Of a stretch of 64,000 bases of DNA, positions 56,956-64,000 are shown piece by piece. Positions within the stretch are counted from its first letter, which is position 1; every line of letters starts with the position of its first letter. The position numbers were made by a program, and so were the translations under genes. The notes beneath the pieces are model-generated. The model saw nothing but the letters and a program-made list of their open reading frames with translations, searched no databases and was not told the origin of the DNA. The stretch comes from Eubacterium sp. OM08-24 (GTDB lineage Bacteria > Bacillota > Clostridia > Oscillospirales > Acutalibacteraceae): positions 124,001 to 188,000 of the forward strand of contig NZ_QSTA01000001.1 of assembly GCF_003438075.1 (NCBI RefSeq). The letters run 5' to 3'.

Positions 56956-57130
56956 CCGTTTTTGCGTAAATTTTCTCAGCTGTATTTTAGCGGTAAAACG
57001 GGTAAAAAATCGTAAAAAATCTTATTTTGGAGTTCTTTGTCTAAAGTTGTGGCTAAAGTTTAGAACTCGTTAATAGTTATTTTAAGTCAAAACTTACTTA
57101 GTAAAGTGCTGTAAACGGCGACACCTCATC

Positions 57131-57173
57131 TGACATTTTCTACGGAAAATGTCATCTTCCACTCGAGTGGAAG
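57131..57173. promoter_or_regulatory. Two adjacent perfect hairpins upstream of pnp
   Basis: TGACATTTTC-TACG-GAAAATGTCA (57131-57154) is followed at once by the 18-bp palindrome CTTCCACTCGAGTGGAAG (57156-57173). They lie between rpsO and pnp, where pnp messages of other bacteria carry double-stranded processing sites used in autoregulation. Confidence 0.6.
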
Positions 57174-57303
57174 GCTTAAAGTATGTTAAGTTTTTAAATA
57201 GCGTTATTACAGAATAATTTTTTATCGGTTTTATTGCTAAAACAGCGTGAAAATCCGCAAGATATTATTAAAGAAATCACTGATTTCAGAAAGGATTTTT
57301 ACA

Positions 57304-59511
57304 ATGAACAGATTAATGACATTCGACAAATACAGAGTGTTTGAAACAGAATTTGCCGGCAGGCCTTTAAAGGTTGAAACAGGCAAAATGACACAGCTTG
57401 CAAACGGTGCTTGCCTTGTGCATTATGGCGACACAACAGTTCATGTTGCTGTTACAGCATCTCCAAAGCCAAGAGAGGGCGTAGATTTCTTCCCACTCTC
57501 AGTTGACTATGAAGAAAAAATGTATGCAGTAGGCAAAATTCCAGGCGCTTACTTAAAGCGTGAGGGCAGACCGTCTGAAAAGGCTATCCTTACAAGCCGA
57601 GTAATTGACCGTCCTATCCGTCCGCTTTTTGACAAGAGTATGAGAAACGATGTTTCTATCGTTTGTACTGTAATGAGCGTTGATATGGACTGCTCACCTG
57701 AAATTACAGCTATGATTGGTGCGTCAATCGCAATTTCAATTTCTGATGTTCCGTGGAACGGCCCTATTTCGGGATGTTCTGTCGGTATGATTGACGGCGA
57801 GTATATCATTAACCCAACCGAGGAGCAGAGAGCTGTTTCTAAGATGGCTACTACCGTTGCGTCTACAAGCTCAAGAATTGCTATGATTGAGGCAGGCGCT
57901 GACTGCGTTACAGATGATGAAATGTATAACGCAATTATGGCAGGCCACGAGGCAAACCAGAAGATTATTAAGTTTATTGAGGATATCAAGGCAGAAATCG
58001 GCAAGCCTAAGTTTGAGTTTGCAAGCCTTGAGCCTGACCACGATATGTTTGAGGCAATCAAGGCATTTGCTGAGGAAGATGTAAAGGTTGCTCTTGATAC
58101 CGATGACAAAACAGTTCGTGACGATAGATTAAAGCCTATTTACGAGGCGGTTCACGCAAAATTTGACGAGATTTATCCTGACAGTGAGGCTCTTATTGAC
58201 GAGTGTCTTTACAAGACACAGAAGTTCATCGTTCGCCGTTGGCTGCTTGATGAGCAAAAGCGTGTTGACGGCAGAGGTATGGACGATATTCGTCCGCTCG
58301 CATCTGAGGTTTCTGTACTTCCGAGAGTTCACGGTTCGGGTATGTTTACAAGAGGACAGACACAGGTTCTCACAATCGCAACCCTTGGCCCTGTATCAGA
58401 CAAGCAGTTGCTTGACGGTATTGACGGCGAAACAGAAAAGCGTTATATTCACCATTACAACTTCCCGAGCTACTCAGTTGGCGAAACAAAGCCAAGCAGA
58501 GGCCCGGGCAGAAGAGAAATCGGTCATGGCGCACTTGCAGAGCGTGCACTCGTTCCTGTTATTCCGCCTGTTGAGGAGTTCCCATATGCATTAAGACTTG
58601 TATCTGAGGTACTTTCTTCAAACGGCTCAACTTCGCAGGGTTCTATCTGCGGTTCTACACTTGCACTTATGGACGCAGGTGTTCCGATTAAAGCTCCTGT
58701 TGCAGGTATTTCTTGCGGCCTTATCACAGAGGGTGAGCGTTGGATGACAATGGTTGACATTCAGGGCCTTGAGGACTTCTTTGGCGATATGGACTTTAAG
58801 GTTGCAGGTACACACGATGGCATTACAGCTATTCAGATGGACCTTAAAATCAGCGGTCTTACACCTGAAATGATTAAAGAGGCTCTTGCAAAGACACATA
58901 AGGCTCGTAACTACATTCTTGACGAGGTTATGCTCAAGGCTATCCCAGAGCCAAGAAAAGAGCTTTCACCATATGCTCCTAAGATGTATACAACTACAAT
59001 CCCTGCCGAGAAAATCAGCGAGGTTATCGGTAAGAGCGGTAAGGTTATCAAAGAAATTCAGGCTGAGTGCGAAGTTAAGGTTGACATTGAGGAAGACGGC
59101 GATTACGGCAAGGTATTCGTATCGGGCATTGACGCTGACAAGTGCAACAGAGCTATTGAGATTATCAAGACTATTGCTATTGATCCGGAGCCGGGCGCAA
59201 TGTACCTCGGCAAGGTAACAAGACTTATGGACTTTGGCGCATTCGTTGAGATTGCACCTGGCAAAGAGGGACTTGTTCACATTTCACAGCTCGATGTAAA
59301 GCGTGTTGACAAGGTAACTGATGTTGTCAATGTTGGCGATGTGATTCGTGTAAAAGTAATGGAAATTGACGAAAAGGGCAGACTTAACCTTTCTCGCCGT
59401 CAGGTTCTTATAGATGTAGACGGACTTACTCCTGAGAACGATGTAGATACAGAGAGAAAGCCACGCCCACGCAGACCTTTTAACGAGAGAAGAAACAACG
59501 GCAGAAGATAA
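57304..59511 (+). CDS. pnp: Polynucleotide phosphorylase
   Basis: 735 residues from the ATG at 57304 (AGAAAGGA upstream; the frame to 57247 is not needed). Two RNase PH folds (first DTTVHVAVTASPKPREGVDF, second FPSYSVGETKPSRGPGRREI and GSTLALMDAGVPI), a KH domain (ISEVIGKSGKVIKEIQAEC) and an S1 domain (GKVTRLMDFGAFVEIAPGKE), then an Arg-rich tail. 3'-to-5' RNA degradation. The rpsO-pnp order is widely conserved. Confidence 0.97.
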   Translation: MNRLMTFDKYRVFETEFAGRPLKVETGKMTQLANGACLVHYGDTTVHVAVTASPKPREGVDFFPLSVDYEEKMYAVGKIPGAYLKREGRPSEKAILTSRVIDRPIRPLFDKSMRNDVSIVCTVMSVDMDCSPEITAMIGASIAISISDVPWNGPISGCSVGMIDGEYIINPTEEQRAVSKMATTVASTSSRIAMIEAGADCVTDDEMYNAIMAGHEANQKIIKFIEDIKAEIGKPKFEFASLEPDHDMFEAIKAFAEEDVKVALDTDDKTVRDDRLKPIYEAVHAKFDEIYPDSEALIDECLYKTQKFIVRRWLLDEQKRVDGRGMDDIRPLASEVSVLPRVHGSGMFTRGQTQVLTIATLGPVSDKQLLDGIDGETEKRYIHHYNFPSYSVGETKPSRGPGRREIGHGALAERALVPVIPPVEEFPYALRLVSEVLSSNGSTSQGSICGSTLALMDAGVPIKAPVAGISCGLITEGERWMTMVDIQGLEDFFGDMDFKVAGTHDGITAIQMDLKISGLTPEMIKEALAKTHKARNYILDEVMLKAIPEPRKELSPYAPKMYTTTIPAEKISEVIGKSGKVIKEIQAECEVKVDIEEDGDYGKVFVSGIDADKCNRAIEIIKTIAIDPEPGAMYLGKVTRLMDFGAFVEIAPGKEGLVHISQLDVKRVDKVTDVVNVGDVIRVKVMEIDEKGRLNLSRRQVLIDVDGLTPENDVDTERKPRPRRPFNERRNNGRR

Positions 59512-59538
59512 TTTGCTGAAATAAAAATAATTATAAAA

Positions 59539-59571
59539 ACTCCGCTTTGGTAATACAGAGCGGAGTTTTTG
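59539..59571 (+). terminator. Terminator of pnp
   Basis: ACTCCGCT (59539-59546) and AGCGGAGT (59559-59566) form a stem followed by TTTTG. Confidence 0.9.
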
Positions 59572-60108
59572 TATGGTATAAATTTTAGCTTACTAAATCT
59601 AAAATTCAGGTCAACCCTTTTTAAAGGGTTGCGGGTTTGGGCAGAGTCCATAAAATAATAAAAGCACACTGATTTGAAATATAAGTAAACAGTAATAATT
59701 ATATAATAGAAAAACCAAACTTTAGACTACTCAAGACTTTAGCAGAAAATAAAAGTCAAGATTACTGAGTGGCTGAGAGTAAGAAAGTTACACTTGAGCA
59801 GTCTTAGAGAAAAATATTCTAAAGGACACAATAAGTTTGCGAGTGTTGCTGATTTGCCCTTGAAAAGTGGCAAATTAGTAGTTTAGTAGCGTGCTTTTTC
59901 TTTGTTGCTGTCGCAATTTAATGGATTTCGCCGTTATGTTTAAACCGCCAAACGGCAAGCTGTTTAGCTATTAAAATTTGCGGTAACATAAAGTATTTGT
60001 GGGCGTTGCCCACAAATACAACCTTGAAAGGGCTGACCAAACTTTTATATTCGGGACAGAAGGTTTAGCATTTGTCTAACTTTGTTGCCCGACCGAAAAT
60101 AATTTAAC
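59572..60108 (+). repeat. Dispersed intergenic repeat, copy E
   Basis: About 0.54 kb, same orientation as copies A and D. Contains CAGGTCAACCC, TTTAAAGGGTTGCGGG, GATTTGCCCTTGAAAAGTGG, CCGCCAAACGGCAAGC, GTGGGCGTTGCCCAC and the terminal TTTGTTGCCCGACCGAAA. It lies between the convergent pnp and protease genes. No supported reading frame. Confidence 0.75.
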
Positions 60109-60113
60109 CTAAA

Positions 60114-60150
60114 AATGCACCGAAAGCATTATGCTTAGCGGTGCATTTTC
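60114..60150 (-). terminator. Terminator of the dockerin protease gene
   Basis: AATGCACCG (60114-60122) and CGGTGCATT (60139-60147) with a nested AAGCAT/ATGCTT; on the minus strand TTTTTAGG follows. Confidence 0.85.
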
Positions 60151-60162
60151 TTTAATATTAAA

Positions 60163-63100
60163 TTATCCCACGCTATATATTTCCAAGCTGTCTATTTTGC
60201 CTGAAAGGTAGCGCTGAATTTCTGTTACATTATTAACTGAAATTGTTTCGTAATAGTGGGTTACAGCCGAATTTTTATACTGAAAATCATTAAATTCAAC
60301 ATTGCCTGTTATGAAATTCTGCAACAGTGTTACATCGTTAATATCTACCTTGTTGTCAAGATTAATGTCGCCTGCAATCAAATCGTCAATATTAGTATAG
60401 GTTTGCTCCATATCCGGCGACTGTGTGTTGAGGTCTACAAACTTAATTTTGTTGTTGCTTGCGTATTTTTCGGCGGCGGTTGATGAGTAGCCGTTAATTA
60501 CATAGTTCGGATTTTTTATAATTGAATAATTCTTATTGCCGAGCGCATAATTCAAATATCCAATCGCACTATTTCCTATGTATTCAACATTTTTGCCAAT
60601 TAATATTTTTTCAAAACTACAGCCTGTGAAAGCAAAATCATCAATATATTTTACGCTTTCGGGCAGGTTGATTTCTGTAAGTGCTTCGCAGCTTTCAAAA
60701 GCATTTTTACCGATTTTTTCTACATTATTTCCGAGCTTTACAGTCTTGAGATTATACCTATAATTTGCAAACCTATCGGGAATTTCTTTAATACCGTTTC
60801 CGATTACAAGGTTCTCAAGGTTGAATACCTGTTTTATTGATACATTTTCAAGCGTAACAAGACTGTCGGGGAAAATGAGAGTTTTAATGTTGCTTGTGTC
60901 GGTTGAATTTAAGAAAGTTTCGGAAAGTTCGGTTACAGGCTGTCCAAGATATTCTGACGGAATTTCAAATGTTTCGGACGGTGTGTAGTTAATTGAAATA
61001 AGAATTAGCGACTTATCCTTAAGATTAACTCTGTAATTGTAGTTATTGTCTTTGTCGACATAATCAATATTCAAAAGTACAAAATTGTTATCCGTCAAAG
61101 AATTCTTATCAACATAGTAGTATTTATCGGATTTGGTCAGCTTAACGGTTTCTGAAGTACAGCTTGTTACAGTGTGGAGCAATGAAGAAACTCTGATAAA
61201 ATCGTCCTGCATTTCAACAAAAATATCACTGTTGGCTGGTGTTGGGAAAAAGTAAAGATTGCTCGTCTTAGAGTTTGCATTGTCAAATACCGACAATCCG
61301 TTTGTTGCGTAAACCCTATTGTTGCTTAGATTGCAGTAGGAGAAAATCGACTGAATTGCAAAAGCTAATTCACCTGCGTATTGACCGTATATTGTGCAGT
61401 TTTCAACATTGCAGTACGATGCAACCGAGTACCAAAACTCGCCGCTGATTGCGCCCGAAGACTGGGTGCTTGAGTAGTAATCGTAATTTACCACGCAGTT
61501 TTTAACGGTGCAGTTTAGTATTGTAGCGTATTGAGCATATGCACTGAGAATGCCGCTCCTGCTTGCAGGTGCAACATCCGCATTTTCTATTGTAAGGTCT
61601 GTTATCTTTGCGCTTTGCAATGAGCCAAACAAGCCGCTCATTGTATTTCCGTAAGCACTAACAGAACTGATTTTTATGTTTTTTATTGTGTGATTATTGC
61701 CGTAAAAATCAGAAGAAAAGTTGCCCTCGGCATTGCAGATAGGGGATACCTCTTTGCCGTAATCGGAAAAGTCAAGGTCTGCGTTCAGACTTATTTTTTG
61801 CGGAATATATCCCGATTTATTGCTGATTTCAACCAATTTTAGATAATCGTCAATATTGTTTATCTCATACGGAGTGTCAATAGCTTTTTCGAAATAATAC
61901 TTTAAAAGAATAACAGCGTTATTAATATCCTGAACCGAGCAGGCAGTGTCGGTCAAAAGTGCCTTTGATGCAGTAATTTGATTGTTGAGCAGCTGAGCGT
62001 ATTCCTCATATTTGATTTTGTCTTTGTCTATGTTTTCTGCATCTGTAATTGCAGATTTTAGCTTGTTGATTGTTTCGCTGTTATCGGTATATGAAGTAAA
62101 TGCTTTTATGGACGCATAAGCCCTTGTTTGTTTTTGTTGTGTAATCACATCCTGCCATTTACCCGAACTGAGAACATAGCCGCTTTTTTCTTTGCTTAAT
62201 TTGCCCACACACTCCGAGCTTGAAAAAGACATAAAGCTGGAATCGTTATTAGCCTCAATAACAACAGAGAATTTCTGACCTGAGGCGAGGTAAACATTAT
62301 CCTTTACATCAAGGTAGTGGATACCGTTGTTGTTGATTTTTCCGCTGAATGTGGTGAGCAGCTTGCCGTCTTTTGGATTTGTAAAATCAGCGTCAAGTGC
62401 ATAGACCGAGGCTGTATAGTCGTAAGCGCCTATTGTCTTAAAGCTGATTTGCTTTAACTGCTCATCGGACTCGGCGGTGAATACATTTGCCGCACCGTTA
62501 TAGTTGTAACCAAGACCGTCGGTTACAATGCAGTTTTGATATTCGTTGTCGTATGCGTCATTTCCCTGCATTATGTACTGAGCAAAGCTGATGTTTGCGG
62601 TATCGTAAGAAATCCATACATAGCCGTCATCTCCGTAGCGGTCGCCCCAACTGTTTTTGCAAAGCCATGCGCCATCATTTTTCGGCTTAACCTTTCCCGT
62701 AAAATTATCTTTGCTGTAATTATCATCCCATCCAACAATTACAATTAAATGTGAATCGCTTGTTGGAATACAGGTATCGTCACTGTAATAGTTTGCAAAA
62801 TCAGATGAATAGCATTCATTTATGCTTGGATAGTGAACGGTAATTGCACCGCCGCCCATTATTTTAGATTTTAATGTATCTCGGTCGTTGCTGAGTTCGC
62901 TATAATCCTTTAGCCTGTAATCGGAGTAATGTCTTAAAGTATCCGAAAATCCGTCTTTAATGCTGTCATACGGGCAAAGACTTTGCGGATATGTACCGTA
63001 ACCCGAATTTAAGGAAATGGCAAGCGTTTCCGAAACTCCGCCATTGCTGCCCTTTGATGCATCGTTTATATAATCATTATAAAAGGGCGACTCCTTGTCA

Positions 63101-63537
63101 ACTGTTCCGGAGTGAATGTACCACACCAAGCCTGCCTCCGAAAGGTCGAGCTTTTCGTTCGGGTTTTCGCCAATCTTATTTCTGAGTTCGCTTTGCGAAA
63201 GTATGCTCGACTCCATAGACGCCACAGAGGCAAATGCCCAGCAATAGCCCTCAGAGCCTTGGCTTTTCACCTTTGACACCCTGCCGTAATCTCTCAAGTC
63301 GTAAGATTTCGGAAGATTGTTTTTTGCATTTCCTGTATCGTCATTAAGCTCTTCAAGCGAAATTTCGTTTTTGCTTTCGTCATACAAAACCTTTTTGCCG
63401 TCCTCAATCTTTTCGTAAATCGCCTTTACGGAGTCGGTGTAATCGCTAATAGTGGCGGCTGAAAACACTGTTGAACAGCAGCCTGCCGTAATGAGTGCCG
63501 ACAGCAGAACGGATATATATTTAATTGACCTTTTCAT
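60163..63537 (-). CDS. Secreted papain-like protease with LRR and dockerin modules
   Basis: 1124 residues. Signal peptide (1-27). Papain-family (C1) catalytic domain: Cys99 in KSQGSEGYCWAFAS, His263 in SHLIVIVGWDDNY, Asn295 in LCKNSWGDRYGDDGYVW. Then a helical FIVAR-like segment (about 490-560), a GLUG/beta-helix-like region (NADLDFSDYGKEVSPI, FYGNNHTIKNI), BspA-type leucine-rich repeats (LKTVKLGNNVEKIGKNAFES, EINLPESVKYI) and a C-terminal dockerin (GDINLDNKVDINDVTLLQ, with a less conserved second loop SVNNVTEIQRYL). It should attach to a cohesin scaffold outside the cell and cleave protein there. Confidence 0.9.
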   Translation of the reverse strand: MKRSIKYISVLLSALITAGCCSTVFSAATISDYTDSVKAIYEKIEDGKKVLYDESKNEISLEELNDDTGNAKNNLPKSYDLRDYGRVSKVKSQGSEGYCWAFASVASMESSILSQSELRNKIGENPNEKLDLSEAGLVWYIHSGTVDKESPFYNDYINDASKGSNGGVSETLAISLNSGYGTYPQSLCPYDSIKDGFSDTLRHYSDYRLKDYSELSNDRDTLKSKIMGGGAITVHYPSINECYSSDFANYYSDDTCIPTSDSHLIVIVGWDDNYSKDNFTGKVKPKNDGAWLCKNSWGDRYGDDGYVWISYDTANISFAQYIMQGNDAYDNEYQNCIVTDGLGYNYNGAANVFTAESDEQLKQISFKTIGAYDYTASVYALDADFTNPKDGKLLTTFSGKINNNGIHYLDVKDNVYLASGQKFSVVIEANNDSSFMSFSSSECVGKLSKEKSGYVLSSGKWQDVITQQKQTRAYASIKAFTSYTDNSETINKLKSAITDAENIDKDKIKYEEYAQLLNNQITASKALLTDTACSVQDINNAVILLKYYFEKAIDTPYEINNIDDYLKLVEISNKSGYIPQKISLNADLDFSDYGKEVSPICNAEGNFSSDFYGNNHTIKNIKISSVSAYGNTMSGLFGSLQSAKITDLTIENADVAPASRSGILSAYAQYATILNCTVKNCVVNYDYYSSTQSSGAISGEFWYSVASYCNVENCTIYGQYAGELAFAIQSIFSYCNLSNNRVYATNGLSVFDNANSKTSNLYFFPTPANSDIFVEMQDDFIRVSSLLHTVTSCTSETVKLTKSDKYYYVDKNSLTDNNFVLLNIDYVDKDNNYNYRVNLKDKSLILISINYTPSETFEIPSEYLGQPVTELSETFLNSTDTSNIKTLIFPDSLVTLENVSIKQVFNLENLVIGNGIKEIPDRFANYRYNLKTVKLGNNVEKIGKNAFESCEALTEINLPESVKYIDDFAFTGCSFEKILIGKNVEYIGNSAIGYLNYALGNKNYSIIKNPNYVINGYSSTAAEKYASNNKIKFVDLNTQSPDMEQTYTNIDDLIAGDINLDNKVDINDVTLLQNFITGNVEFNDFQYKNSAVTHYYETISVNNVTEIQRYLSGKIDSLEIYSVG

Positions 63538-63748
63538 TTTATTCTCCTTTGCGTTATATTTTGATAATTATAACATTAATTTTTCTTATTTACAATCTAT
63601 TTTGAACAAATGCTAATACAAAATAAGAATGGTTTGTTTTTGTCATAATTAAATATACAATTAATATAATGACGAAATAATGACAAAATTAAAAATGTAA
63701 ATATAATATTGATATTTATGTTTTGTATGATATAATATTTCAAAGAAA

Positions 63749-63787
63749 CCCCCAAACCCTTGATTTTATAGGGTTTGGGGGTTTTTC
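63749..63787. terminator. Strong bidirectional terminator
   Basis: CCCCCAAACCC (63749-63759) and GGGTTTGGGGG (63771-63781) form a perfect 11-bp stem, followed by TTTTTC. It ends the minus-strand recombinase transcript, 21 bases beyond its stop codon. The remaining 63538-63748 is AT-rich with no gene. Confidence 0.9.
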
Positions 63788-63808
63788 TGTTACTAACCTG
63801 TTACTTGT

Positions 63809-64000
63809 TCAAAGTAATAAATTTATTGTGTCCTTCAATTCATCAAGTGTTTTATGGGTGTAAACCCTTTCACCAACATCCTTTGATGTATGCCCCATCA
63901 ACAAATCAATACACCTTTTATTTGCACCGGCTGAATCCAATCTTGACCTGAAAGTGTGTCTGCATTCGTGCGGTGTATGGGACATTGACAACTGTTCCAT
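63809..64000 (-). CDS. Tyrosine recombinase/integrase, C-terminal fragment (right end cut)
   Basis: 63 residues of a gene whose N terminus lies beyond the window. Contains the catalytic HxxR segment (TPHECRHTFRSRL), LLMGHTSKDVGERVYTH with a conserved His and the nucleophilic Tyr, then a short tail. The Met at 64000 is internal. Indicates a phage, conjugative element or other integrated element to the right; an attachment site could lie in 63680-63808. Confidence 0.88.
   Translation of the reverse strand: MEQLSMSHTPHECRHTFRSRLDSAGANKRCIDLLMGHTSKDVGERVYTHKTLDELKDTINLLL

Overview
The window looks like a chromosomal segment of an anaerobic, spore-forming, Gram-positive Clostridia species of the Ruminococcus type. 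Evidence: the edge of an IspH-ribosomal protein S1 fusion, a complete spoIIIAA-AH operon plus spoVT, lysine synthesis through LL-diaminopimelate aminotransferase, AT-rich promoters of the TTGACA/TATAAT type, and two secreted proteins ending in dockerin modules (a transglutaminase-like protein and a papain-like protease), as found in cellulosome- or amylosome-forming ruminococci. The genus is inferred; no 16S rRNA gene is present.

Layout. 1-4.3 kb: S1 fusion, HD hydrolase, ligA and a small unknown gene. 4.5-7.5 kb (minus strand): an iron/haem-type surface locus with two related NEAT-like proteins and a substrate-binding lipoprotein. 7.9-9.4 kb: dockerin transglutaminase. 9.5-14.2 kb: spoIIIA operon. 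14.3-20.7 kb: nusB, a TsaD-like gene, xseA, dnaE. 20.7-23.7 kb: three-gene ABC importer of the TrpXYZ type. 24.2-31.7 kb: ANTAR regulator, carA, a carB-dapF fusion gene, pyrG; then dapL. 33.7-35.4 kb (minus): DUF308 membrane protein and pyrB with a PyrI-like zinc tail. 35.6-37.2 kb: two PH-domain membrane proteins. 37.2-43 kb: TPP riboswitch and thiS-G-H-tenI-E-D-C. 43.1-43.9 kb: orphan phage-type holin cassette. 44-45.7 kb: AEC transporter, deoxyribosyltransferase and an unknown gene. 46-49.3 kb: feoA-feoA-feoB plus Cys-rich FeoB partner. 50-52.7 kb (minus): spoVT and an AgrC/AgrA-type two-component pair. 53-55.5 kb: accessory island with a broken GAD-like/DUF1851 gene, decayed small peptide gene, putative sRNA and a candidate type I toxin-antitoxin locus. 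55.8-59.5 kb: tRNA-Thr(CGU), XRE regulator, rpsO, pnp. 60-63.5 kb: dockerin papain-like protease. The right edge cuts a tyrosine recombinase gene.

How it fits together. Pyrimidine synthesis (carA, carB, pyrG, pyrB) and DAP/lysine synthesis (dapF, dapL) are interleaved, even within one polypeptide. The NEAT-like locus and the feo operon share a 16-bp GTTAG-N6-CTAAC operator, suggesting a common iron regulator. The thi operon is controlled by a TPP riboswitch followed by a terminator.

Most notable: (1) a roughly 0.55-kb non-coding, hairpin-rich repeat present five times in 64 kb, in both orientations, with TIR-like ends; (2) the candidate type I toxin-antitoxin locus near 54.75-55.10 kb; (3) the CarB-DapF fusion; (4) the shared iron-type operators; (5) several single-base frame breaks confined to accessory genes.
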